A stretch of DNA of 57,589 nucleotides from the NCBI GenBank assembly GCA_045576455.1, contig JAZNGM010000009.1, positions 1 through 57,589 on the forward strand, read 5' to 3'. Below are positions 15,520 to 24,032 of the stretch, one piece after another; the stretch's first letter is position 1, and the number at the start of each line of letters is the position of its first letter. Made by a program: the position numbers and the translations under genes. Origin of the DNA: RGIG4034 sp045576455 (GTDB lineage: Bacteria; Bacillota; Clostridia; Lachnospirales; Lachnospiraceae). Under the pieces are notes generated by a model. The model made no database searches. It was not told the DNA's origin and worked only from the letters and a program-made list of their open reading frames with translations.

Positions 15520-18159
15520 GTGAAAAATTACGGTGTAAATGAGCTTAGAAGAATGTTTTTGGAATTTTTTGAAAGCAAGGATCATCTCAAGATGAAAAGC
15601 TTTTCATTAGTTCCGCATAACGACAACAGTCTTCTTTTAATAAATTCGGGAATGGCTCCGCTTAAGCCATATTTTACGGGACAGGAAATCCCACCAAGAA
15701 AAAGGGTAACTACCTGCCAAAAGTGTATTCGTACGGGAGATATCGAGAATGTTGGTAAAACAGCACGTCACGGTACTTTCTTTGAGATGCTTGGTAACTT
15801 CTCTTTTGGTGACTATTTTAAGAATGAAGCGATTGAGTGGACATGGGAATTCCTTACGGATGTAGTAGGAATTGATGCAGACAGATTGTATCCGTCAGTA
15901 TATGAAAAGGATGACGAAGCATTTGAAATCTGGAATAAGAAAATGGGTATTCCGGCAGAGAGAATTTTCCGCTTCGGTAAGGAAGATAATTTCTGGGAGC
16001 ATGGATCAGGCCCTTGCGGTCCTTGTTCAGAAGTATACTATGACAGAGGTGAAAAATACGGCTGTGGTAAACCGGGTTGTACCGTAGGTTGTGATTGTGA
16101 CAGATATATGGAAATCTGGAACAACGTATTTACCCAGTTTGATAACGATGGTAAAGGTAACTATACAGAGCTTGTCCAGAAAAACATTGATACCGGAATG
16201 GGACTTGAAAGACTTGCTGCAGCGGTGCAGGATGTGGATTCCATTTTCGATGTTGATACAATTAAGGCATTACGTGATGAAGTGTGCCGCATAGCAGGCG
16301 TTACTTATAAGAACGATGAAGTACAGGATGTTTCAATACGTTTAATTACAGATCATATCCGTTCCGCAACCTTTATGATAAGCGATGGTATTATGCCATC
16401 TAATGAAGGAAGAGGATATGTTCTTAGAAGAATTATCAGAAGAGCTGCAAGACACGGCAGACTTCTTGGTATTAACGGAACATTTTTGGCTAACTTAAGT
16501 GCTACTGTAATTGAAGGCTCTAAAGATGGTTATCCGGAACTTGAAGAAAAGAAAGCATTTATTTTTAACGTGCTTACACAGGAAGAAAATAAGTTCAACG
16601 ACACTATTGATCAGGGACTTTCCATTCTTGAAAAATTTGTAGAGGAGCTTACGAAGAGCGGTCAGAAAGAACTTAAGGGAGATGAAGCATTTAAGCTTCA
16701 TGATACTTATGGTTTCCCGCTTGACCTTACGAAAGAAATTCTTGAAGAAAAAGGTTTTTTAGTAGATGAAGAGGGCTTTAAGGCTGCAATGCAGGAGCAG
16801 AAGAAAAAAGCACGTGAAGCAAGAAAAGTTACAAACTATATGGGCGCAGATGCTACTGTATATGAGGAAATAGATCCTTCCATTACTTCTTGCTTTAACG
16901 GTTATGATAAGATTGAAGCAACCGGTAAGATTGTTGCCCTTACAACAGAAAGTGAAGTTGTAGGTGCACTTACGGATGGAGAAATCGGTACTATTATTGT
17001 TGATGAAACTCCTTTCTATGCTACTATGGGTGGCCAGTGCGGAGATAAAGGTGTTATTGTACTTGAAAACGGTGAGTTTGCAGTAGAAGATACCGTTAAG
17101 CTTGTGGGTGGTAAAATCGGACATATCGGACGTGTTACAAAAGGTATGTTTAAAGAAGGTGATGTGGTAACTTTAAAAGTAGATGCTGCAAACAGAGCGG
17201 ATACCTGCAAGAACCACAGTGCGACTCATCTTCTTCAGAAAGCACTCCGTATGGTATTAGGAACACATGTAGAACAGCATGGTTCTTTTGTAAATCCGGA
17301 CAGATTACGTTTTGACTTCAGCCACTTTACTGCAATGACGAAAGAGGAAATTGCACAGGTTGAACAAATTGTTAATGAAAAAATTGCGGAAGGCATTCCG
17401 GTTATAACACAGGAAATGTCTATTGAAGATGCTAAAAAGACAGGAGCTATGGCTCTTTTCGGTGAGAAATACGGCGAAACAGTAAGAGTTGTACAGATGA
17501 GCGATTTCTCTATAGAACTTTGTGGTGGTACACATGTAGCCAATACCGGAACAATCCAGTCCTTTAAGATTGTTTCTGAAAGTGGTGTAGCTGCAGGTGT
17601 GAGAAGAATTGAAGCTTTAACCGGTAAAGGTGTTTTGGCATATTATAAAGACCTTGAAGAAAAGGTTAATCAGGCTTCTTCCATGTTAAAAACAAATCCG
17701 GCAGGACTTATTGAAAAGCTTGAACATACACTTTTAGAGATGAAAGCACTTAATAGTGAGAATGAATCCCTTAAGAGTAAAGCAGCACAGAATGCACTTG
17801 GTGATGTTATGAACCAGGTGAAAGATGTTAAGGGCGTGAAACTTCTTGCTACAAGTGTAGACGGTGTTGATATGAACGGCCTTCGTGAATTGGGTGACCA
17901 GTTAAAAGAAAAGCTTTCAGATGGCGTAGTAGTGCTCATGTCAAAGTGTGACGGAAAAGTCAACATGATTACCATGGCTACAGACGCTGCTATGGCAAAG
18001 GGAGCACATGCAGGAAACCTGATTAAAGGAATCGCAGCCCTTGTTGGCGGCGGTGGCGGCGGAAGACCAAATATGGCACAGGCTGGTGGTAAGAATCCGG
18101 ATGGTATACCGGCTGCTTTGGCGGAAGCTGAAAACGTACTTTTAAGTCAAATTCAATAG
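15520..18159 (+). CDS. alaS: alanyl-tRNA synthetase
   Basis: Charges tRNA-Ala with alanine and deacylates mischarged Ser/Gly-tRNA. The 879-residue protein has the full architecture: class II catalytic core with RHGTFFEMLGNFSFGDYF, a cysteine-rich insert in HGSGPCGPCSEVYYDRG, the editing domain with zinc ligands H566-x3-H570 (HSATH) and C668-x3-H672 (CGGTH), and a C-Ala domain ending in VGGGGGGRPNMAQAGG. It starts at GTG 15520, chosen because GGAGGAAG is 5-12 nt upstream and MKNYGVNELRRMFLEFF is the standard N-terminus. The gene has its own strong promoter, and rpsU follows with a separate one. Confidence 0.98.
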   Translation: MKNYGVNELRRMFLEFFESKDHLKMKSFSLVPHNDNSLLLINSGMAPLKPYFTGQEIPPRKRVTTCQKCIRTGDIENVGKTARHGTFFEMLGNFSFGDYFKNEAIEWTWEFLTDVVGIDADRLYPSVYEKDDEAFEIWNKKMGIPAERIFRFGKEDNFWEHGSGPCGPCSEVYYDRGEKYGCGKPGCTVGCDCDRYMEIWNNVFTQFDNDGKGNYTELVQKNIDTGMGLERLAAAVQDVDSIFDVDTIKALRDEVCRIAGVTYKNDEVQDVSIRLITDHIRSATFMISDGIMPSNEGRGYVLRRIIRRAARHGRLLGINGTFLANLSATVIEGSKDGYPELEEKKAFIFNVLTQEENKFNDTIDQGLSILEKFVEELTKSGQKELKGDEAFKLHDTYGFPLDLTKEILEEKGFLVDEEGFKAAMQEQKKKAREARKVTNYMGADATVYEEIDPSITSCFNGYDKIEATGKIVALTTESEVVGALTDGEIGTIIVDETPFYATMGGQCGDKGVIVLENGEFAVEDTVKLVGGKIGHIGRVTKGMFKEGDVVTLKVDAANRADTCKNHSATHLLQKALRMVLGTHVEQHGSFVNPDRLRFDFSHFTAMTKEEIAQVEQIVNEKIAEGIPVITQEMSIEDAKKTGAMALFGEKYGETVRVVQMSDFSIELCGGTHVANTGTIQSFKIVSESGVAAGVRRIEALTGKGVLAYYKDLEEKVNQASSMLKTNPAGLIEKLEHTLLEMKALNSENESLKSKAAQNALGDVMNQVKDVKGVKLLATSVDGVDMNGLRELGDQLKEKLSDGVVVLMSKCDGKVNMITMATDAAMAKGAHAGNLIKGIAALVGGGGGGRPNMAQAGGKNPDGIPAALAEAENVLLSQIQ

Positions 18160-18183
18160 TATAAAATTATTTTTCTAAAACTG

Positions 18184-18211
18184 TTGACGAATATAAATAT
18201 TATGCTATAAT
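18184..18211 (+). promoter_or_regulatory. rpsU promoter
   Basis: TTGACG (18184-18189), 16-bp spacer, TATAAT (18206-18211) with the extended -10 dinucleotide TG (TGCTATAAT). The transcript should start at about 18217-18218. Confidence 0.8.
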
Positions 18212-18216
18212 GTATT

Positions 18217-18280
18217 TTGTGCAATTAAGAATACCCGAACAGTCTGGTGCACAATTATAAGACTGGAGGGAGGTTGGGTG
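18217..18280 (+). promoter_or_regulatory. rpsU leader with possible H-type pseudoknot
   Basis: Stem 1 pairs TTGTGC (18217-18222) with GCACAA (18249-18254). Stem 2 pairs CAGTCT (18240-18245) with AGACTG (18260-18265). The interleaved order is that of an H-type pseudoknot. Stem 2 ends on the first G of the Shine-Dalgarno GGAGGGAGG (18265-18273). A third short pairing, TACCC (18232-18236) with GGGTG (18276-18280), would close over it. This could be an autoregulatory site for bS21, which is inference. Confidence 0.45.
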
Positions 18281-18284
18281 AAAC

Positions 18285-18461
18285 ATGTCAAATGTAATCG
18301 TAAAAGAAAACGAAACTTTGGATAGCGCTTTACGTCGTTTCAAGAGAAGCTGTGCTAAGGCAGGAATTCAGCAGGAAATCCGTAAAAGAGAGCATTACGA
18401 GAAACCAAGCGTAAGACGTAAGAAAAAATCCGAAGCAGCAAGAAAACGTAAATATAATTAA
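18285..18461 (+). CDS. rpsU: 30S ribosomal protein bS21
   Basis: A 58-residue, strongly basic protein. VIVKENETLDSALRRFKR followed by REHYEKPS and a C-terminal run of Arg/Lys (VRRKKKSEAARKRKYN) is the standard bS21 sequence of Clostridia. bS21 sits on the small subunit platform next to the anti-Shine-Dalgarno end of 16S rRNA and helps initiation. The ATG at 18285 lies 11 nt after a very strong GGAGGGAGG. The gene has its own promoter and terminator, so it is a single-gene unit. Confidence 0.97.
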   Translation: MSNVIVKENETLDSALRRFKRSCAKAGIQQEIRKREHYEKPSVRRKKKSEAARKRKYN

Positions 18462-18469
18462 TTAAACTG

Positions 18470-18500
18470 AAAAGTCCTTGGCATCATGCTAAGGACTTTT
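18470..18500 (+). terminator. terminator after rpsU
   Basis: AAAAGTCCTTGGCA pairs with TGCTAAGGACTTTT over about 14 bp (one wobble) around a 3-nt loop, 8 nt after the rpsU stop. Confidence 0.85.
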
Positions 18501-18560
18501 GTGTAATTAATAATCCCACTGATGAATAATGTTTAGCTATAAGTTACATGGAGAATGAGT

Positions 18561-19118
18561 ATGTTATCCTATGAATTGTTTGGAACCGATGTATACCATT
18601 TGATTGCCTGTTTTTGTGTGTACAGTATAGGTGGTTGGTTTGTTGAGTCCGTTTATATGTCAATTTGTGAGAAGAAGATAACAAACAGAGGATTTGGTGC
18701 ATCACCGTTTTGCCCAATATACGGTGTGGGTGCTACAGTCGGTTATTATGCATTGTGCAGATTTGAGAACCAACCGTTAATTTTATATTTGGTAGGTGCT
18801 ATAGGCGCAACCTTCTTTGAGTTTTTGGTCGCGATATTAATGAAGAAATTGTTTAACCAGGTTTGGTGGGATTATAATGACAAGCCATTAAACTATAAAG
18901 GTATTTTATGTGCGGAAAGTACTTTGGCATGGGGCTTATATGCGATTATTGTAATCCGTTTTTTACATAAACAGGTTATTTATCTTATTGATTTAGTACC
19001 GCGCGATACAGGTATCATAGTATGTGCCGTAATTATATGTATTTATGCAATTGATTTCTTTATTCATTTGTATAAAGCGATTAAAGTTAATAAAGAAAAA
19101 CGTGTACAAGAAGCGTAG
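18561..19118 (+). CDS. putative ABC-transporter-type IV (CmpB-like) membrane protein
   Basis: A 185-residue polytopic membrane protein with about five or six helices. The segment FCVYSIGGWFVESVYMSICEKK followed by NRGFGASPFCPIYGVGA is the signature of the PF06541 'putative ABC-transporter type IV' family, common in Clostridia and mostly uncharacterised. The ATG at 18561 is preferred to the one at 18555 because GGAG (18550-18553) is 7 nt from the former and 1 nt from the latter. It is bounded by terminators on both sides, so it is transcribed alone. There is no ATPase gene next to it, so calling it a transporter is only a family name. Confidence 0.8.
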   Translation: MLSYELFGTDVYHLIACFCVYSIGGWFVESVYMSICEKKITNRGFGASPFCPIYGVGATVGYYALCRFENQPLILYLVGAIGATFFEFLVAILMKKLFNQVWWDYNDKPLNYKGILCAESTLAWGLYAIIVIRFLHKQVIYLIDLVPRDTGIIVCAVIICIYAIDFFIHLYKAIKVNKEKRVQEA

Positions 19119-19123
19119 TTATT

Positions 19124-19157
19124 AAAGGTTACTTCCTTAAGGGAGTAACCTTTTTTT
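19124..19157 (+). terminator. terminator after the CmpB-like gene
   Basis: AAAGGTTACTTCC and GGGAGTAACCTTT form a nearly perfect stem with loop TTAA, followed directly by TTTT. Confidence 0.9.
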
Positions 19158-19159
19158 GA

Positions 19160-19196
19160 TTAATAGGACAATGCACGAAAAATTAATAGGACAATG
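19160..19196. repeat. short direct repeat TTAATAGGACAATG x2
   Basis: Two identical 14-bp copies (19160-19173 and 19183-19196) lie 23 bp apart between a terminator and dacF; the second continues as GGGACG. From memory, GGACAATGGGGACG-type sequences occur as dispersed repeats in Clostridia genomes, so this may be a decayed piece of one. I cannot confirm that here. Confidence 0.4.
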
Positions 19197-19260
19197 GGGA
19201 CGTTATATTTCTTTTGTTTTTACATATTCTAGTAATAACAATTTGAAATGGTGTAAACAC

Positions 19261-20415
19261 ATGAAGAAGATAACATGTTTTGTATTAGTTTTTGTAATGC
19301 TTATTTTTAAGGGTATTAATGTAAATGCCGAAGGACTTAATGTAACTTCCCGGTCTGCTGTATTAATGGAAGCTAAAACCGGTAATGTGATTTACGAAAA
19401 GGATCCGCATGAACGATTGAGTCCGGCCAGTATAACAAAGATAATGACACTGGTTCTGATTTTTGAAGCATTGGACGAAGAAAGAATTTCTCTTACCGAT
19501 CAGGTGACAACAAGTGCGTATGCAAGCTCTATGGGCGGCTCGCAGGTATTTCTTGCAGAGGGAGAAGTACAAAGTGTAGAAACGATGATTAAGTGTATTG
19601 TAATAAGCAGTGCGAATGATGCTTCTGTTGCGATGGCGGAATTAATAGCAGGAAGTGAAACAGCTTTTGTAAATAGGATGAATGAAAAAGCGGCACAATT
19701 GGGGATGATTAACACCAACTTTGAAGATTGTTCCGGACTTACATCATCGGATAATCACTATACGAGTGCATACGATGTAGCACTTATGTCCAGGGAACTT
19801 ATAACCCATTATCCCGAGGTACTTAACTACACTAAAATATGGATGGAAGATATTACGCATGTGACTCCGAAAGGTAGCTCGAAATTTACCTTATCCTCTA
19901 CCAATAAAATGCTAAAGCAATATCCGTACGCAACCGGGTTGAAAACGGGGTCTACCAGTAAAGCAAAATTTTGTTTTGCCGGTACGGCACAAAAAAACGG
20001 TATTGATATGATATCGGTTGTAATGGGGGCATCTGACCCGAAAATCCGCTTTACGGAAGCAAGAAATATGCTTGAATATGGTTATTCCATAAGCAAGTTA
20101 TTTGTGGATGACAATCTGGATGCACTTGAAAAAATGAAAATATCCGGAAGTATACAAGATAAATTTTCTGTCGGATATAAAGGAGCTTTTGAGTTTTTGG
20201 ATACCGAAAAACGGGATTTGTCATCCATAAAGAAAGAGATAAGCATGCATAATAACATTAAGGCACCGGTAAAAAAAGGGGATAAGGTCGGAGAAGCAAG
20301 ATACTATCTTGACGGAGAACTTATTGGGGCAGTTCCGATAGTAAGCCTTGAGGATGTTAAACGGTCAGGTTATGGAGATTTTTTTACCTTCCTAATAAAA
20401 AAATTCCTCTTTTAG
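19261..20415 (+). CDS. dacF: serine-type D-Ala-D-Ala carboxypeptidase (PBP5/DacF family)
   Basis: Low-molecular-weight penicillin-binding protein that trims the terminal D-alanine of peptidoglycan stem peptides outside the membrane. The three catalytic motifs are SITK (57-60), SAN in ISSANDASVAMAE, and KTG in LKTGSTSKAK. The ATG at 19261 gives a clean signal peptide (MKKITCFVLVFVMLIFKG, cleavage near VNA-EG). Upstream in-frame starts at 19156 (TTG) and 19171 would only add non-secretory residues and lie in the terminator/repeat region. The ribosome binding site is weak (GGTG). A C-terminal domain (about 290-370) ends in a hydrophobic FFTFLIKKFLF that may associate with the membrane. Confidence 0.9.
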   Translation: MKKITCFVLVFVMLIFKGINVNAEGLNVTSRSAVLMEAKTGNVIYEKDPHERLSPASITKIMTLVLIFEALDEERISLTDQVTTSAYASSMGGSQVFLAEGEVQSVETMIKCIVISSANDASVAMAELIAGSETAFVNRMNEKAAQLGMINTNFEDCSGLTSSDNHYTSAYDVALMSRELITHYPEVLNYTKIWMEDITHVTPKGSSKFTLSSTNKMLKQYPYATGLKTGSTSKAKFCFAGTAQKNGIDMISVVMGASDPKIRFTEARNMLEYGYSISKLFVDDNLDALEKMKISGSIQDKFSVGYKGAFEFLDTEKRDLSSIKKEISMHNNIKAPVKKGDKVGEARYYLDGELIGAVPIVSLEDVKRSGYGDFFTFLIKKFLF

Positions 20416-20423
20416 AACTTTTG

Positions 20424-20432
20424 TGTTATACT
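20424..20432 (+). promoter_or_regulatory. extended -10 promoter before the phosphoesterase gene
   Basis: TGTTATACT (TG-N-TATACT) lies 8 bp after the dacF stop and 35 bp before the next start. No good -35 box is visible, as is common for extended -10 promoters. Confidence 0.4.
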
Positions 20433-20466
20433 AATTTAGTTATATGCAAAAAGTGGGAGAATAGAC

Positions 20467-21327
20467 ATGGAGTATATACTTTTGGCTTGTGCAGTAATAA
20501 TCGTTATATGTATTATTATAATGATTAGGGATATAAACCGTTTTGTAGTAAAACGGTATGAACTAAAATCAGATAAAATAAGTAAAGATATATGTTTTGT
20601 TGTCGTGTCCGATTTGCATAATAAGTCCTTTGGAAAGAATAATTATAAACTTATTAATGCCATTGATAATTTGAATCCTGATTATGTACTTATAACAGGC
20701 GACATACTTACGGGTAACAGGCTGGTTAGTTATAAGCCGGCACTGGAATTTATAAGAAGATTATCAAGGAAACATAAAGTTATATACGGCTTGGGAAACC
20801 ACGAAAGACGTAGTGAAGAGTTTTTGGACCATGACAGTAACAGATATGAAACATATATAAGTAAAGTCAGGGAAGCGGGCGCAACGGTACTTGTTAATGA
20901 CCGGTATTTCCTGGAGGATTATAATATTGCTGTGTATGGAATTGAAATTGAACTTAAGTATTATTCAAAATTCCGTAAGAAGAAAATGCCAAGTGTTTAT
21001 ATTACATCACTCCTTAATACCTGCGATGCAGACCAATATAACATAATGCTTGCACATAATCCGGATTATTTTGAAGAATATGCAAGCTGGAATCCGGACT
21101 TGGTTCTTTCAGGGCATGTGCATGGAGGAATTGCAAGACTTCCCTTGTTGGGAGGCGTAATTTCACCTTCCTACAGACTTTTTCCAAAATATGATGGTGG
21201 ATTATTTAAAGAAAAAAGCAGTACGATGATTTTAAGCAGGGGCTTGGGAACCCATACGTTGCCTGTCCGCTTTTTAAACCCGGGGGAACTGCCGGTAGTA
21301 TATATTAAGAAAGGCAAGGAATTGTAA
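20467..21327 (+). CDS. membrane-anchored metallophosphoesterase
   Basis: Calcineurin-like phosphoesterase of the YaeI/YkuE type. An N-terminal membrane helix (about 2-22) is followed by the five metal-binding blocks: VVSDLHN, ITGDILTGN, GLGNHERR, LAHNPD and SGHVHGG. Relatives act on phospholipid-linked or cell-wall substrates at the membrane. GGGAG precedes the ATG. The scpA start codon is 1 nt after this stop, so it heads an operon with scpA and scpB. The substrate cannot be predicted. Confidence 0.9.
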   Translation: MEYILLACAVIIVICIIIMIRDINRFVVKRYELKSDKISKDICFVVVSDLHNKSFGKNNYKLINAIDNLNPDYVLITGDILTGNRLVSYKPALEFIRRLSRKHKVIYGLGNHERRSEEFLDHDSNRYETYISKVREAGATVLVNDRYFLEDYNIAVYGIEIELKYYSKFRKKKMPSVYITSLLNTCDADQYNIMLAHNPDYFEEYASWNPDLVLSGHVHGGIARLPLLGGVISPSYRLFPKYDGGLFKEKSSTMILSRGLGTHTLPVRFLNPGELPVVYIKKGKEL

Positions 21328-21328
21328 A

Positions 21329-22075
21329 ATGGCAATACCTGTTAAGCTGGAAGCATTTGAAGGACCGTTAGACCTTCTTTTGCATTTGATTGAGAAGAAT
21401 AAAATAGATATATATGACATTCCGATTGTAATGATCACAGAGCAATATCTGGATTATATCAAAAACATGGAAACACGCGATATGAATATCATGAGCGAGT
21501 TTTTGGTAATGGCAGCCACCTTGCTGGATATTAAATCCAAGATGCTTCTTCCGGCCGAGGTTAACGAAGAGGGTGAGGAAGAAGATCCGAGAGCAGAGCT
21601 TGTGCAGCGTCTTTTGGAATATAAATTGTATAAATATATGTCGTTTGAATTAAAAGACCGACAGGTGGATGCTTCCTTTGCGTTGTACAAAGAACCGACT
21701 TTGCCGAAAGAGGTAATGGACTATCGTGAGCCGGTAGATTATGAAAAGCTTATAGGGGATGTTAATCTTAATAAATTGCATGAGATATTTAAATCAATTG
21801 TACGGAAACAGGAAGATAGAATCGATCCTATAAGAAGCCAGTATGGTAAGATTGAAAAAGATGAAATAAATCTTGATGAAAAAGAAGCGTACATAGGGAA
21901 TTATATAACATTAAAAAAGAGATTCAGTTTTCGTGAACTTCTTGAAAAGCAGAAGAGTAAGATGGAAGTAATCGTAACATTTCTCGTCATTCTCGAACTC
22001 ATGAAGGTTGGCAGGGTTACGATTGAACAGGATAATTTGTTTGATGATATTATAGTAATTTCAAATGAGATTTAG
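21329..22075 (+). CDS. scpA: segregation and condensation protein A (kleisin)
   Basis: Kleisin subunit of the SMC-ScpAB condensin that loads at the chromosome origin and compacts and segregates DNA. The start VKLEAFEGPLDLLLHLIEKNKIDIYDIPI is the family hallmark, and a winged-helix C-terminus (about 170-245, FRELLEKQKSKMEVIVTFLVILELMK) contacts the SMC head. At 248 residues the length is normal. The start codon is 1 nt after the phosphoesterase stop, with AAGGA 8 nt upstream. scpB follows after 15 bp. The smc gene itself is not in this window. Confidence 0.97.
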   Translation: MAIPVKLEAFEGPLDLLLHLIEKNKIDIYDIPIVMITEQYLDYIKNMETRDMNIMSEFLVMAATLLDIKSKMLLPAEVNEEGEEEDPRAELVQRLLEYKLYKYMSFELKDRQVDASFALYKEPTLPKEVMDYREPVDYEKLIGDVNLNKLHEIFKSIVRKQEDRIDPIRSQYGKIEKDEINLDEKEAYIGNYITLKKRFSFRELLEKQKSKMEVIVTFLVILELMKVGRVTIEQDNLFDDIIVISNEI

Positions 22076-22090
22076 AAAGAGGATAAAAGA

Positions 22091-22669
22091 ATGGAAATAC
22101 AGGATATTCAGAAAGCAGAGGCAGTTGTTGAAGCAATTCTTTTTACGATGGGAGAATCGGTAGAACTTGGCAAACTGGCGGATGTTCTGGAACTTGATAA
22201 AAAGGAAACCAGGGTAATATTGGAAAACCTTATGAAAAAATATGAATCGGATGACAGGGGAATCCGCATTATTGAACTCGATGGGGCTTTTCAGATGTGT
22301 ACCCGCGGTGATTTATATGAATATCTTATTAAAATAGCAAAAGCACCGAGAAGATATACATTGACAGAACCGGTCTTGGAAACTTTGTCAATAATAGCAT
22401 ATAAGCAACCGGTTACAAAAGTTGAAATCGACAGAATAAGAGGCGTTAGTTGTGACCATGCCGTTAATAAGCTTTTAGAATATAATCTTGTTACGGAACT
22501 CGGAAGATTGGACGCTCCCGGAAGACCATTACTTTTTGGTACTACCGAGGAATTTTTGCGTAGTTTTGGGGTTAAAAGTCTTGAGGAACTTCCGGAGCTT
22601 TCCCAGACCCAGTTAGAAGATTTCAGGTTGCAGGCAGAGGAAGAAGCGCAACTCAAACTGGATATCTAA
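22091..22669 (+). CDS. scpB: segregation and condensation protein B
   Basis: Dimeric winged-helix partner of ScpA in the SMC-ScpAB complex. Typical features are AEAILFTMGESVELGKLADVLELD at the start, the second winged helix with ETLSIIAYKQPVTKVEIDRIRGV, and GRLDAPGRPLLFGTTEEFLRSFG. At 192 residues it matches the family length. AAAGAGG lies about 8 nt before the ATG. Transcription probably continues from the phosphoesterase and scpA genes. Confidence 0.97.
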   Translation: MEIQDIQKAEAVVEAILFTMGESVELGKLADVLELDKKETRVILENLMKKYESDDRGIRIIELDGAFQMCTRGDLYEYLIKIAKAPRRYTLTEPVLETLSIIAYKQPVTKVEIDRIRGVSCDHAVNKLLEYNLVTELGRLDAPGRPLLFGTTEEFLRSFGVKSLEELPELSQTQLEDFRLQAEEEAQLKLDI

Positions 22670-22726
22670 GAATTAATAATGTCCATGATACATATGATTT
22701 AACTGATGAAAAATATGAGGTATAGT

Positions 22727-24013
22727 ATGAGATACCTAATCATAAACAATCGGTTGAAAAAGTACTTAAGTATTTTGTTGTCAGTAATCATCTTTGCAGG
22801 ATGTGATGTACAGGTGATTGCAAAAGCCCCTTCATTGTATGCGAAGGCGGCCGTGCTTATGGATGGCGCAACCGGAAGAGTTTTGTACGGCCGTGATGAA
22901 GATATGGTTATGCCGATGGCAAGTACAACTAAAATCATGACATTAATAATTGCGTTGGAAACGACAGACTTACAGGAAATTGTAACGGCATCCAAGTATG
23001 CTTCTTCCATGCCGAAGGTACATCTCGGGATGCGTGAAGGTAAACAGTATTATCTGAAGGATTTGCTTTATTCGTTAATGCTGGAATCACATAATGATTC
23101 TGCCGTTGCCATTGCTGAACATATAGGACAGAAATCCTGCCCCGAAGATCCGTTGGCAGGATTTTTAATTCTTATGAACCAAAAGGCTTTAGAAATCGGA
23201 TGTAAAGACACCTTTTTTCTGACGCCAAACGGTCTTGATGCAACGGTAACGCTTAAAGATGAAAATCAAACGGAGAAGATGCATTCGACAACGGCAAAAG
23301 AACTTGCCTTGATTATGCGTTATTGCCTTACTTTATCTCCTAAAAAAGAGGAGTTTGTAAAGATTACGCAATGCAGGAATTATTCTTTTAATGAGGTTAA
23401 AATAAATACGGAAGGCAATCCGTATTATACCGGAAATAATTATTCCTGTGTCAATCATAATGCGCTGCTAAGCATGATGGAAGGTGTGGTATCGGGTAAG
23501 ACCGGCTATACCGGGAAAGCCGGTTACTGTTATATAGGGGCTGTGGAACGTAACGGCAATTTGTATATTGTAGCTTTACTTGCCTGTGGCTGGCCGAATC
23601 ACAAGACTTATAAATGGGCGGATATGAAAGCAATGATAAGCTATGCACTTGATACATTTTCCTATAAAGATTTTCAAGAGCCGGATGTTAATGTGATTCC
23701 TAAAGAAATAACCGTAAGAAATGCATGTACGGATTCTTTAAAAAAAGAGGTTTATATACCGCTTGCTTTGAAGAAAAATGAAGCGTTACCTTATTCCGGT
23801 ATGCTGTTATCTGATGATGAAACAGTGGAAATAAAAATTGAGTATGAAAAATATTTTGAAGCACCTGTTACATATAATCAAAAAGTGGGAACATTAATAT
23901 ATGAACTTGACGGAACAGCATATTGTTCTTATGATATTGTAACGGAAGGCACTGCAAATAGAATTAATTTTTATTGGTGCCTTAAAAAGATAATGAATCT
24001 ATTTTCTATATAA
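22727..24013 (+). CDS. second D-Ala-D-Ala carboxypeptidase (DacF-like)
   Basis: A second PBP5-family carboxypeptidase, 428 residues. The active-site motifs are STTK (66-69), SHN in ESHNDSAVAIAE, and KTG in SGKTGYTGKAG. It is a paralogue of the protein encoded at 19261 but clearly divergent, with a longer C-terminal domain. The ATG at 22727 is chosen because GAGG (22717-22720) lies 6 nt upstream; an in-frame ATG at 22706 has no ribosome binding site. The N-terminal helix ends in FAGC, so lipidation at C26 is possible, although an ordinary cleavage later (VIAKA) is equally likely. DacF is linked to spore peptidoglycan in Bacillus; whether one copy has that role here is unknown. Confidence 0.9.
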   Translation: MRYLIINNRLKKYLSILLSVIIFAGCDVQVIAKAPSLYAKAAVLMDGATGRVLYGRDEDMVMPMASTTKIMTLIIALETTDLQEIVTASKYASSMPKVHLGMREGKQYYLKDLLYSLMLESHNDSAVAIAEHIGQKSCPEDPLAGFLILMNQKALEIGCKDTFFLTPNGLDATVTLKDENQTEKMHSTTAKELALIMRYCLTLSPKKEEFVKITQCRNYSFNEVKINTEGNPYYTGNNYSCVNHNALLSMMEGVVSGKTGYTGKAGYCYIGAVERNGNLYIVALLACGWPNHKTYKWADMKAMISYALDTFSYKDFQEPDVNVIPKEITVRNACTDSLKKEVYIPLALKKNEALPYSGMLLSDDETVEIKIEYEKYFEAPVTYNQKVGTLIYELDGTAYCSYDIVTEGTANRINFYWCLKKIMNLFSI

Positions 24014-24032
24014 AACGAAACGGAGAAAGAAT

